Shown here in pieces: positions 17,252-26,617 of a stretch of 64,000 nt of DNA. The stretch is from Phyllobacterium chamaecytisi. GTDB taxonomy: Bacteria > Pseudomonadota > Alphaproteobacteria > Rhizobiales > Rhizobiaceae. Where the stretch lies: NCBI RefSeq assembly GCF_020164455.1, contig NZ_JAIQWW010000004.1, positions 186,001-250,000 of the forward strand, given 5' to 3'. The notes under the pieces are model-generated. The model was not told the origin of the DNA, did no database searches, and saw nothing but the letters and a program-made list of their open reading frames with translations. A program made the translations under genes and the position numbers. The first letter of the stretch is position 1, and every line of letters starts with the position of its first letter.

Positions 17252-20200
17252 TCACGCAGCACGGCGATAGGAGAATGTCTTGCCGCCATCGGTTGTTGAG
17301 ATCAGCCCCATCCGGTACAGCGAGATGAGCACGCTCGAAACCGCCGGACGCGCTTTCTGCCCCTGTTTGAAACCAGCGGCGATACGCGTGGCATCCAGTT
17401 CACCGCCACTCTCGATCAACGCATTCATGACAAGAGCCGTCTGCGCGATGTCGTCGGCAGGGAATGCAGGCTTTGCACCGGATTTCACGATGGCGGCTTC
17501 AGGTCCGAAATCAGCCTCGATCTGCTTGGCCTTTTCTTTCTCCGAACCGAAGCGCGGTATCTGGTAGTCTGGGCGCAACCAGCGCACCAGCCCTCGCTTT
17601 TCTTCCCTAACGCGCTCCTTGTTCAGCGCAACGAGACGAGAAAGCACTTCTTCCTCCGGCAAATCGACCGGCCAGCCATACGCCTCGGCGACAGCCACAT
17701 CGAGCCGCTCGTGCAATTCCTTCAGAATCAACACCAACCCATCATCGAAGATACGGCGCTCCTTGGCATCGAGATCGGCGGGTTTGGTACCTGCCCTCAA
17801 GCGTTCCAGCACGTTGTAAAGGCCGGTCAGCGTGAGGTGTTCGTGTTCAGCCAGAACGCGTTTGCGATGGGCGTCGAGTTCTTCGGCAACGGCGCCGATG
17901 GCGGATATCTGCGCTTCGTTTGCATCGGGAAATGGGAAGGGGTCGAACCCTTTCGACTTAGTGTATATCGGACGATCCTCAAGTGTTCCGCCGGTAGCTA
18001 ACGCCCAATTTACATGGATCAACGAGGACAATACTCCAATTGCAAACCCGGTTGAAAGTCCAAAACAGATCAGCCGGTTGTCTGGAAGAATCTTGGTGTC
18101 GAGAAATTGAAAAACTCGGTGTTTGGCCGTTTCAACAGTGGCAATATAGCGCGAAAGATTGGACAGGGCCGGTCGCAGATCCTTGCGAGGTTCCCCAAAA
18201 ATCCACCAGCTATCGCGGTAACTCTCCCGATTATTCCAGTCACGGCCCACTTTCTTTTCTTTGCCATCCACGATTTCGATCTTCTCTTTAACTTCAAGCT
18301 TGACGTGCTGATAAACCTCCGGAAAACGATTGCGCACTTGCTCGGCTGTTAAACCAAAAAGATCGATCGCCATGACACCGCGTGGCCTATCCATGAGATC
18401 TCGGCCATTTCGGTAAATGCGGACATGGTCTTCCAAACCCTCCCGCCTCCCAAGACCCAGATGTTCAGCCTCAGGCAATGAAATGATAAACCCAGAGCCG
18501 TGGAGCTTCATGCCCGGCGAGCAAATACCAAAATTTGACGTCAGTTCGACGGCCGCCGTCACGTCCGCACCAACCGTCAAATCCGAGTTGATCTTACCGC
18601 GCTTCTCGGCAAACAAGATCACCGGGCCATCAGTATCTACCCCTTCTTCCGCAGTGACCTCCATTAGCAGTCCATCGAACTTGCCAGTCTCGACCACAGT
18701 CATGGCAATGCGGACGGCAGCACTATCTCTCGTCACCTTGGTCCACGGGTGGTCTGGAATAGCCATGACCAGCGATAGCGGCTTCTTGGCATTGAGATGC
18801 GGTTCCATCACCCGACGCTGGAATACCTGACTGATGGAGTTGGTGGTCACGTAGCCAAAACGCTCAAGCCCCGAACCCTTCCGCAACAGAATCTCCGCTG
18901 AGCGATCCCACCAGTACATGACGAAATCGGCGCTTTCATTCATATGCTTGTGGGCCTTCCACAGCGCTTCGGCGTAAGCGCTGCCCATGCGGGCGCGCAT
19001 ATCCTTGCCTCCAACGAAAGGCGGGTTGCCGACGATATAATCCGCCTTGGGCCAGTCCGGGCGGCGCGGGTTCGGATAGGTCTCCTTGCCGTCCACAAAA
19101 CGCGGCAGCGGATATCCATCCCATTTCAGAACCGCATCCATGCACTGGATATTGTGAAACGCGCGCAGGATCGGCTCCGATGGTGCCGCCCCCTTGGTGC
19201 GGAAATGCCACTGCAGATGGCCGATCCACAGTACGAGTTCCGCTATCGCCGCCGCTCGCGGGTTAAGCTCCATGCCAAGGAACTGATGCGGGTCGACCGT
19301 GTGGCTCGAAAGTTTCAGCACATCCTGTCCGCCAAGATCGGCGAGAGCTTCCAGCACTTCGCCCTCCAGCCGCTTCATCAGCTCCAGCGAGACATAGAGG
19401 AAATTGCCGGTGCCGCAGGCAGGGTCCAGCACACGCGTTTCGCATAAGCGGTTATGGAATTCCTGTACGGTTTTTACCGCCGCATCATTGCGGCCTTCCG
19501 CATTCTGCCGCTCGGCAGTGGAAAGCACCTGTCCCCATTCGGCGCGCAACGGATCGATGATGGTCGCAATCACCAGCCGCTCGACATAGGCCCGCGGCGT
19601 ATAATGCGCTCCGAGGCGGCGGCGGTCAGTTGGGTCAAGAGCCTGTTCGAGAAAGGTGCCGAAGATCGCTGGCTCGACATCCTTCCAATCATAGGTGGCA
19701 GCCGCCGCAAGCTCGCCGATTTCTTCCTTGGCGAGTTTCAGCGCCCGCCGGTTTTTAAAAAACTCGCCGTTGAACTTCTTCACCTTTACGCGAATTCCAG
19801 CCGCAAACTCCCCCTCATCCATTGCCTTCCACAAATCCTCCATCATCCCGGAGAAGATTTCAGGCTTTTGCGCACAATCCTTGAGAAGCTCCTTGAAGCT
19901 ATCTTTGGGCAGGAGTTCCACATCCTCGGCAAACATGGTGAACAATACTCGCATCAGGAACATCGCCACTTCTTCAGTTGCGTGTCCCGCCTCCTCCAGC
20001 GCCTTTGAAACCTTGGCAATGCGCGTCGCAATCTCGCGCGTAACCTTGGCCGCATGACGCGACGGATCAAGCTCAAGCGGCGCTGTCCAGATTGCTTTCA
20101 GCCGCTCGCGCACATCCTTGTCGCGCAAGTCTTCCAGGTAGATGCGGAAGGGATCGCCGGTCCGGAAACTGGTCGTAAGCTTTTCCGTCGCGGCGGAAAT

Positions 20201-20687
20201 TTGCATAGACCTCGATGCAATGGCCGACATCGCAGATGAGCACGAAGGGTGGCGGTTCATGCGAGGCCGGCAGAAGGCGGACATAGTTCTCCGCTTGGCT
20301 CCGCGCATTCAGCATCAGCACATCCCAAGCCCGGTTCGCGCTTCTGCGTCCAAGTGGAGCCGTTTCAAATCCGGGAAGTTTTGGCGCCGCCGGTTCATCC
20401 GCGAGCTTCTTGTCGCCGGAATAGCGGCTTTGTTTGGCTTCGAGGATGAAACAATCACGTTTGTAGAGGTCGATCCGTTTATTCGAGGCAGCGCCGTCGC
20501 GCCCTGCCTCCCGGACCACCCGTTCGAAGACATAATCATTGGTTTCACTGATAGCTGAGGCTGGTTGTGGACGCGGTACCTCCAGAACATCGCAAAGCTC
20601 ACTCAGAAACATCGCATAATTGGCCCGCTCCTGCCCGCCTTCCAGCCCCTGCCACTTCTTTAGGAACGCGTCGACTGCTTCTGACAC
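17252..20687 (-). pseudogene. Type IIL (MmeI-like) restriction-modification enzyme gene, interrupted by one frameshift
   Basis: Two overlapping frames together encode one ~1144-residue protein. The N-terminal frame (start 20687) begins MSEAVDAFLKKWQG and holds a PD-(D/E)xK nuclease motif, D73-x9-E83-x-K85 (RIDLYKRDCFILEAKQ), the same spacing as in MmeI. The second frame contains the helical connector (HYTPRAYVERLV), SAM motif I DPACGTGNF, motif IV NPPFVGG and a C-terminal specificity domain. Continuity breaks at the GGG run 20150-20152: removing one base joins FPDRRS to FRIYLEDLRDKDVRERL. The alteration may be a true mutation, a sequencing error or programmed slippage on a very short run. As read, nuclease and methylase would be separate polypeptides, and the second may lack a good start (first candidates lie near 20308, out of the homologous region). 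Confidence 0.85.
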
Positions 20688-20765
20688 CCTGATTCTACCC
20701 CATTCGCCCCACTGCGATACTAAGACTGTATGACCACCACGTAAGTCAATGTGCCCGCCGGCATC

Positions 20766-21386
20766 TCACCCCTCCATCATCTCGCGCAGCACCATGTGCT
20801 TGAAATGCTCGACCAGCGCGTCACCCTCCTCGCGCTCAACCGAGATCGCAAGGCGCATCGTTGCCTCGCCGAGCTGCATGATCAGAAAGCTCGACGCCTC
20901 CAGTTCGTCGCGGTCCGCCTTGGGGTCGACCCGCGCCCGCGCCGCCGCCAGCACCGCGCCATTGATGCGGCTGTCGGCAAGACTGATATCGCGCAGCGCC
21001 TTGTCAGCCTGCGTTCCCGACCAGATGTCGCGCATCACCGGCTCGGCGAGGAACATCGCGTAGTAGACATCGATCAATTCGCCGAACGCCAGCCGCAAAC
21101 CTTGCTTGCCCTGCACATCCTGCAGGCCTTCCGAGATACATTGCTGGCCAAGCACATTGTAGCGCTCCGCCAGCGTGCGGATGATCGCACCCTTGTCGGG
21201 AAAGTACTGGTAGAGTGAACCGATCGAAATCCCCGCCATCTCCGCCACGTCGCTCATGCGCATGGCATCGCTGCCGCTCTTCTCGATGAGCGTCGAGGCG
21301 CAACTCAGTATCCGCTCCACCCGCTCGCGGCTGCGTTTTTGTGTCGGCTCGCGCCGTACGCCCTCGATTGGCCCAATCTCATTCAT
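20766..21386 (-). CDS. TetR/AcrR-family transcriptional regulator
   Basis: 206 residues. The N-terminal DNA-binding domain has the TetR helix-turn-helix MSDVAEMAGISIGSLYQYFPDKGAII (about residues 43-68); the rest is a helical ligand/dimerisation domain. It is divergent from an NmrA-like oxidoreductase operon 237 bp away. An inverted repeat CCTCATATT...AATATGAGG sits 8 nt before its start codon, with a third half-site further on, so autoregulation and control of the neighbouring operon are likely. The ligand is unknown. Confidence 0.9.
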   Translation of the reverse strand: MNEIGPIEGVRREPTQKRSRERVERILSCASTLIEKSGSDAMRMSDVAEMAGISIGSLYQYFPDKGAIIRTLAERYNVLGQQCISEGLQDVQGKQGLRLAFGELIDVYYAMFLAEPVMRDIWSGTQADKALRDISLADSRINGAVLAAARARVDPKADRDELEASSFLIMQLGEATMRLAISVEREEGDALVEHFKHMVLREMMEG

Positions 21387-21393
21387 GAGTATT

Positions 21394-21450
21394 CCTCATA
21401 TTTTGCTTGACTCCTATAATATGAGGATTTATCACATTTGCAAATATGAG
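21394..21450. promoter_or_regulatory. Candidate TetR operator
   Basis: CCTCATATT at 21394-21402 and AATATGAGG at 21418-21426 form a perfect 9-bp inverted repeat with a 15-bp spacer; a further AATATGAG half-site lies at 21443-21450. The array lies directly upstream of the tetR start and overlaps a possible minus-strand promoter (TTGCAA with TATTAT about 16 bp later). Assignment to this regulator is inferred from position. Confidence 0.6.
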
Positions 21451-21485
21451 ACTTGCTCATGTTTAAGAGCCCGTTTAGAAAGTCG

Positions 21486-21588
21486 CTGCGGCGAGACATA
21501 TGACGTGGTTTTCGAGAACCGGAGCGCAGCGTACGTAAAGTACGTGAGAACCGGAAGCGCAGAAAACCGCGGCAGATGACCGCCGCAG
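21486..21588. repeat. Palindromic family 2, copy C
   Basis: 103 bp bounded by the perfect arms CTGCGGCG (21486-21493) and CGCCGCAG (21581-21588). The interior repeats GGTTTTC/GAAAACC, CCGG/CCGG and GTAC/GTAC around GTAAA. The core is nearly the same as copy A, but the outer arms are different and again complementary within the copy. It ends 35 nt before the NmrA-like gene start, so it must lie in the leader of that transcript unless the promoter is inside it. Confidence 0.83.
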
Positions 21589-21623
21589 TAGAGTTTCAAG
21601 ACGGGATCCAAGAGGAGATGAAA

Positions 21624-22469
21624 ATGACCACCTTCCGCACCTCGAAATTCCCCGTTCTGATCATCGGCGGCACCGGCAAGACCGGCCGCCGCGTCGCCGA
21701 ACGTCTGACCGCACAGGGTGTTCCCGTGCGTATCGGTTCGCGCAATGCCAGCCCCGCCTTCGATTGGGAGAACCCCGAAACCTGGGCACCCGCCCTCGAA
21801 TGCGTCTCGGCCGCCTACATCACCTATTATCCCGACCTCGCCGCGCCGGGCGCTGCCGAAGCCATAGGCGATCTCGCCCGCCTCGCTGTCGCCAAGGGCG
21901 TCAAGCGTCTCGTCCTCCTCTCCGGCCGCGGCGAGCCCGAAGCCCAGCACGCCGAGCAGATGCTGCAAGCCTCCGGCGCCGATTGGACCATTGTCCGCGC
22001 CAGCTGGTTCATGCAGAACTTCAGCGAAAGCATGCTGCTCGGCTCGATCCTCGCCGGCGAGATGGCGCTGCCGGTCAGCACGGTGCGCGAACCCTTCATC
22101 CATGCCGATGACATCGCCGATATCGTCACCGCCGCACTCACCGATGATCGCCATATCGGCCAACTCTATGAGGTCACCGGCCCACGCGCCCTGACCTTCG
22201 CCGAAGCCACGGCCGAGATTGCCAAGGCCACCGGGCGCCCTATAAATTACGCCACCATCAGCCCGGAAGAATTCATGCAAGGTCTCGCGCAGGAACAGGT
22301 GCCCGCCGATATCGCCGCGCTCGTCAATGAGCTCTTCACCGTGGTGCTCGACGGGCGCAACGAATATTTGACCGACGGCGTCCAGCAGGCGCTCGGCCGC
22401 GCGCCGCGCGATTTCACCGCGTATGCCAGCGAAGCCACCGCAACCGGCATCTGGGAGGGCGCGCGATGA
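21624..22469 (+). CDS. NmrA-like NAD(P)-binding SDR-type protein
   Basis: 281 residues from the ATG at 21624, which has GAGGAG 6 nt upstream; an ATG at 21618 has no room for it. The Rossmann motif is PVLIIGGTGKTGRRVAERL, without the YxxxK catalytic pair, as usual for NmrA-like or atypical SDR proteins. The C-terminal half (HADDIADIVTAALTDDRHIGQLYEVTG) is the substrate or effector region. It could be a redox sensor or a quinone/flavonoid-type reductase. The downstream DUF1772 gene overlaps by 4 bp, and the divergent TetR gene probably regulates both. Confidence 0.85.
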   Translation: MTTFRTSKFPVLIIGGTGKTGRRVAERLTAQGVPVRIGSRNASPAFDWENPETWAPALECVSAAYITYYPDLAAPGAAEAIGDLARLAVAKGVKRLVLLSGRGEPEAQHAEQMLQASGADWTIVRASWFMQNFSESMLLGSILAGEMALPVSTVREPFIHADDIADIVTAALTDDRHIGQLYEVTGPRALTFAEATAEIAKATGRPINYATISPEEFMQGLAQEQVPADIAALVNELFTVVLDGRNEYLTDGVQQALGRAPRDFTAYASEATATGIWEGAR

Positions 22470-22954
22470 TCGCCCTCATCCCGCTCCTCACCCTCCTTGC
22501 CACGCTTGGCAGCGGTCTGATGGCCGGCCTGTTCTTCGCCTTCTCCAGCTTCATCATGACGGCGCTGGCAAAACTGCCGCCCGAACAGGGCATCGCCGCC
22601 ATGAATTCGATCAACGTGACGATCCTCAATGCCACGTTCAGCCTCGCCTTCTTCGGCACGGCCGTGCTTTGCCTTGGGCTCGGCATCGCCGGCGTCCTGC
22701 GCTGGGCGGAGCCGGGCTCGGCATGGCTGCTTGCCGGCAGCCTGCTCTATCTTGCCGGTGTGATCGTCATCACCATGGTGTTCAACGTCCCGCTCAATGA
22801 TGCGCTCGCCGCCGTCTCGCCAGCGAGCCCGGAAGGCGCCGCCCTGTGGACCCGCTATCTCGCCGAGTGGCTGCCGTGGAACCATGTGCGCACCTTCGCC
22901 AATATCGGTGCGCTCATCGCCTTCATCATCGCCTATGGCAGGCAGGCCGCGTGA
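22466..22954 (+). CDS. DUF1772 (anthrone oxygenase-like) membrane protein
   Basis: 162 residues with four predicted membrane helices. The pattern GLMAGLFFAFSSFIMTALAKLPPEQGIAAMNSIN near the N terminus and FNVPLNDALAAV...WTRYLAEWLPWNHVRTFANIGAL at the C terminus is typical of DUF1772, a family related to fungal anthrone oxygenases. The start overlaps the NmrA-like gene by 4 bp, indicating translational coupling. A joint role in oxidation of an aromatic or quinone compound is plausible but unproven. Confidence 0.88.
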   Translation: MIALIPLLTLLATLGSGLMAGLFFAFSSFIMTALAKLPPEQGIAAMNSINVTILNATFSLAFFGTAVLCLGLGIAGVLRWAEPGSAWLLAGSLLYLAGVIVITMVFNVPLNDALAAVSPASPEGAALWTRYLAEWLPWNHVRTFANIGALIAFIIAYGRQAA

Positions 22955-23039
22955 AACCCTGCACAAGGCGCCTCACCCCGCCTTGTACCAAGCCTGGTCC
23001 TGATGCACACTCCGGAGCAAGAATACCAAGGAGCATCCC

Positions 23040-23684
23040 ATGTACCAGCCGCCGCATTTCCGCGAGGAGAGGCTCGAAATCCAGCACGCGCTCATCAAGG
23101 AGCATCCACTTGGCCTGTTGATCAACAGCGGCGAAGACGGCCCGAACGCCAATGCCATTCCCTTCCTGCTCAATGCAGAGGCGTCGCCGAAGGGCACGCT
23201 CTTCGCCCATGTCGCCCGCGCCAACCCGCAATGGCGCCAGCTTGCGAGTGACGGCCGCGTGCTCATCGTCTTTCAAGGCCCGCAGACCTATGTGACGCCC
23301 TCCTGGTATGCGACCAAGCAGGAAACCGGCAAGGTCGTGCCCACATGGAATTATGCCATCGTGCAGGTGCGCGGCATGGCGAAAATCATCGAGGATCGCG
23401 ACTGGCTGCGGACCCACGTCTCCGCCCTCACCGCCCGCAACGAAGCGCCGCGGGCCGCGCCATGGGCAGTGAACGACGCGCCGGAAACCTATATCGACTC
23501 GCAGCTAAAAGGTATTGTCGGCATCGAGATCGAGATCGCCGAGATCGAAGGCAAGTGGAAGGTCAGCCAGAACCGCCCCGAGAACGACCGCACGGGCGTC
23601 GCGGACGGGCTCGAAGCCGATCAGCCTACGACGGAGGCGCGCGCCATGGCCGAGTTGGTCCGGGCTGGTGGTACGAAGTCCTGA
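23040..23684 (+). CDS. PaiB-family FMN-binding protein
   Basis: 214 residues matching the FMN-binding negative transcriptional regulator (PaiB) family: MYQPPHFREERLEIQHALIKEHPLGLL, FLLNAEASPKGTLFAHVARANPQWRQL, VIVFQGPQTYVTPSWYATK-like segment and VPTWNYAIVQVRG, then IVGIEIEIAEIEGKWKVSQNR. The fold is a split barrel that binds FMN. The name regulator comes from Bacillus and does not imply DNA binding here. It is 85 bp downstream of DUF1772 on the same strand and is probably part of the same TetR-controlled group. Confidence 0.9.
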   Translation: MYQPPHFREERLEIQHALIKEHPLGLLINSGEDGPNANAIPFLLNAEASPKGTLFAHVARANPQWRQLASDGRVLIVFQGPQTYVTPSWYATKQETGKVVPTWNYAIVQVRGMAKIIEDRDWLRTHVSALTARNEAPRAAPWAVNDAPETYIDSQLKGIVGIEIEIAEIEGKWKVSQNRPENDRTGVADGLEADQPTTEARAMAELVRAGGTKS

Positions 23685-23691
23685 TTGCTTG

Positions 23692-24990
23692 CTACTGGCG
23701 CAGCGATTTGAACGCAGCTCGCAGCTCTGCGCTGAAAAGCTCCGGCTGTTCCCACGCGGCGAAGTGACCGCCCTTGTCGACCTCGTGGAAGTAGATCAGG
23801 TTGCGATAGGCGCGCCGGGCCCAGGTCTCGGGGGCGCGATAGTTTTCGAAAGGAAATACCGTGATCGCCACCGGCAGCGCTATTTCGGAGGTCATCTCGC
23901 CGGCCGACAGCGCGGGACTGCGTCCACCGCCATATTCCCAGTAGAGCCGGCCCGAGGAGGTCGCGCTGTTCGTCAGCCAGTACAGCGTGACGTCGTCCAG
24001 CACTTCGTCGACAGATTTTTCGGGATCGTCGTTGCTGTATGTCCATCTGGAAAAGCCTGGATGCCCGAGCATCCATGCGGCGAGGCCGGCTGGCGAGTCC
24101 GTGATGGCATAGCCGACCGTCTGCGGCCGCGTGCCCATCATCGTCGCATAGGACCTGTTCCCCATTTTGCCGGCCGCGGCAAGCGCGTCGAATGTCTCGC
24201 GTTCCTTCTCGGTCAATCCCTCAGGCGCAGGCCCGCCGACAGCAAGCACTGCCGCGATCTCGGGTGGTACGATCGCCGGCAAGTTGATGTGGATGCCGAG
24301 CAGACCTTCCGGAGCCTGGCGCGCCATCGCGCTCGAGACCGGGGAGCCCCAGTCGCCGCCCTGTGCAACGTAGCGCGTGTAGCCGAGGCGCTTCATCAGT
24401 TCCGCCCAGATTTTCGCGGTCCGGTCGGGACCCCAACCGGTGTCCGTCGGCTTGCCGGAAAAGCCATAGCCGGGCATCGACGGAATGATCACATCGAACG
24501 CATCCTCGGGCTGCCCGCCATGGGCGGTTGGATTCGTCAGCGGATCGATGATCTTGAGCTGTTCGAACACGGATCCCGGCCAGCCATGGGTGATGATCAC
24601 AGGCAGGGCGTTCGGATGCTTCGAGCGAACGTGAATGAAGTAAATATCGATCCCGTCGATCCTGGTGGTGAACTGCGGCAGGGCATTCACCCTTGCTTCC
24701 ACCTTGCGCCAGTCGTAGTCGCTACCCCAATATTCGACCAGCGGCTTGAGCTTCGCGAGCTGTATGCCCTGGGATTGATCGGTCACCGTCTCCGGGTCGG
24801 GCCAGCGCGTCTCCTGGATCCGGCGTTTGAGCTGGGTAAGCTCCTCCTCGGGCACATGGATAGTGAACGGCCTTATCGATGTATCTTCGGCTGCCTGTGC
24901 ATTTGCCTCGAGCACGGGCGGCGCACTGCCAATGCCGATAGCAAAGAACCACAGCGTGACTGCCACAAGCGTCTTGATAAGTCTTGTCAT
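23692..24990 (-). CDS. Exported epoxide hydrolase-like alpha/beta hydrolase
   Basis: 432 residues from the ATG at 24990, supported by GGGGGA (an ATG at 24996 is also possible). A signal peptide of about 32 residues ends ANAQA. Residues 40-145 match the epoxide hydrolase N-terminal (EHN) domain (FTIHVPEEELTQLKRRIQETRWP). The alpha/beta hydrolase core shows the oxyanion HGWPGS, and the nucleophile in QGGDWGSPVSS (Asp in GGDWG). It is convergent with the PaiB-like gene and 26 bp downstream of the aspartoacylase-like gene, so the two exported hydrolases form a unit. The substrate is unknown. Confidence 0.9.
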   Translation of the reverse strand: MTRLIKTLVAVTLWFFAIGIGSAPPVLEANAQAAEDTSIRPFTIHVPEEELTQLKRRIQETRWPDPETVTDQSQGIQLAKLKPLVEYWGSDYDWRKVEARVNALPQFTTRIDGIDIYFIHVRSKHPNALPVIITHGWPGSVFEQLKIIDPLTNPTAHGGQPEDAFDVIIPSMPGYGFSGKPTDTGWGPDRTAKIWAELMKRLGYTRYVAQGGDWGSPVSSAMARQAPEGLLGIHINLPAIVPPEIAAVLAVGGPAPEGLTEKERETFDALAAAGKMGNRSYATMMGTRPQTVGYAITDSPAGLAAWMLGHPGFSRWTYSNDDPEKSVDEVLDDVTLYWLTNSATSSGRLYWEYGGGRSPALSAGEMTSEIALPVAITVFPFENYRAPETWARRAYRNLIYFHEVDKGGHFAAWEQPELFSAELRAAFKSLRQ

Positions 24991-25016
24991 CTGCATTCCC
25001 CCTTTTGATCGGTGAA

Positions 25017-26204
25017 CTACTCGGGATAAGACTCGACACCCTCCGGCGGCGCCTTGTGGTACAGGATAAATGTCAAGGGGTTGCCGGGCTCGCACGATAC
25101 ATCGCTGCGCAGGCCCGCCACCTCTCCAGCCACGCTTGTGGTGTACTCCGCAACCACTTCGCCGAAGCTGTTGCGCTGGATGGCTACCTTCTGTCCCGCT
25201 TCGACCTTGTCGTTGAGCTTGACCAGATGCTCGACGAACCCGCCCTCCGTTGCCAGAATCGGAAACGCGCTGTTGCCGACAAAGACACCCGCGTCCTTGC
25301 CGGTGCGTCCCATAGGCCCGGCAAGGATGCCATGATGCTTGAGAACGTTCATCGTGCCTTCCACGAACTGGGCGATCATTTCGAGGTCGAGGACACGCGC
25401 AGCGCCGACCTCCGGGCAGAAGGACGGAATGCCCGCGTCGATAAACGCATTATGCAGGACGCCGGGATAGGTGTGATTGTCGAAAATCTGCCCGACGGGA
25501 TAAAGGTCCACGATTGCCTTGATCTCGGGCACATCCATGCTGGCAATATTGAATGCGGAGACCTCGAAACCGGTTGTCCCGGTGTGGAAGTCGATCGCGA
25601 CGTCGGCGTTGGGCCGGAAAAGCCGGTTGAACAGCAGCCCGGCGTGCCGGCTGGTCGCGGTGGCACCGTTCTCGTTTCCGGGCCACACCCGGTTCATGTC
25701 GACGAGATCGGGCCCCCTGCCCGAATTGGGCCACCTGCGCTGCATGGCTTCGATGGCCGGGCCAGACACGTCCGTGACCGCCATCACCGTGCCGGACATC
25801 TGCGCCGGATCGAGTTGGTTCATCACGGTGTGGACCGTATGCACGGAACTCATCTCGTCGCCATGCACGCCGCTGACCAGAACGACGCGCTTGCCCGGCT
25901 TTGCGCCCCTGGCGACAATCACAGACGCATACCGCTGCTGGCCCGTGGGCATCTGCACACCCTGAAAATACAAAAAATGCTTCTGGCCGGGCTCGAGGTC
26001 ATTGACGTCGAGCGTACTGACGACCTTCTTCCCCTGCACCACATCACCGGTATAGACGGTTGCCTGCGGCGCAGCCGGTGCCGCCGTGTCCTGGGCGTTC
26101 GCAGCGCCAGCGTTGACGGCGAGGGCAGCCGACGCGCCGACCGTGGCAATGGATGCGATCATGAAGTCGCGGCGATCGAGGCCTTCTTTAGGCTTGTCCG
26201 ACAT
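25017..26204 (-). CDS. Tat-exported M14-type succinylglutamate desuccinylase/aspartoacylase-like protein
   Basis: 395 residues. The N terminus has a twin-arginine signal (LDRRDFMIASIATVGASAAL, cleavage after ANA/QD). The zinc site is recognisable in VSGVHGDEMSSVHTVHTVM and in the downstream histidine of AIDFHTGTTGFE; NRVWPGN supplies the substrate-binding arginine. It belongs to the AstE/AspA-like branch of the carboxypeptidase M14 clan, which cleaves acyl-amino acid bonds. It stands upstream of the epoxide hydrolase-like gene and is probably co-transcribed with it. An exported member is unusual, as the best known ones are cytosolic. Confidence 0.88.
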   Translation of the reverse strand: MSDKPKEGLDRRDFMIASIATVGASAALAVNAGAANAQDTAAPAAPQATVYTGDVVQGKKVVSTLDVNDLEPGQKHFLYFQGVQMPTGQQRYASVIVARGAKPGKRVVLVSGVHGDEMSSVHTVHTVMNQLDPAQMSGTVMAVTDVSGPAIEAMQRRWPNSGRGPDLVDMNRVWPGNENGATATSRHAGLLFNRLFRPNADVAIDFHTGTTGFEVSAFNIASMDVPEIKAIVDLYPVGQIFDNHTYPGVLHNAFIDAGIPSFCPEVGAARVLDLEMIAQFVEGTMNVLKHHGILAGPMGRTGKDAGVFVGNSAFPILATEGGFVEHLVKLNDKVEAGQKVAIQRNSFGEVVAEYTTSVAGEVAGLRSDVSCEPGNPLTFILYHKAPPEGVESYPE

Positions 26205-26617
26205 GATGGGAGGTCCTTTGTGATTTGAAAAGCTGGGTTAGAAGCATCGGCATGCACATCGGTCACAAAATCCCCGGCGACACGCCTGAACGTTTTCATG
26301 CAAATCCTCGACCGAAGCACAGACAGCTACCAAATTAGCCGTGACCGTTTCTTGTAGCGCTCATCCTCGCCGGTTCAGCTGCGGCGCTGCTATGCATGAC
26401 AGACGGGGCCCGCAAAATGCCTGAGACAATTGAACCCGCGTCAGGAGAAAACGGCAAGTACGTAACTGTTAAGTTGCGGTAGTTGCGATAAGATCAACGG
26501 CAAATGGAGGATGGGCTTGAGGCCGAGCTGGATACGGTGGAGGCAGGGGCGATGGCCAGGGTTGGCTATGAATGATAGGGCGTTTCATTCGTACGAGGAC
26601 AGAAGAAACATAGGATA
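26205..26617. other. Non-coding stretch at the left edge of the KAP islet
   Basis: About 410 bp without a supported gene. A tiny open frame of 23 codons at 26504-26575 has no ribosome binding site and no recognisable similarity. No tRNA, inverted repeat or insertion-sequence end was found. Base composition falls from the high-GC left flank to the AT-rich KAP gene within this stretch. Confidence 0.5.
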
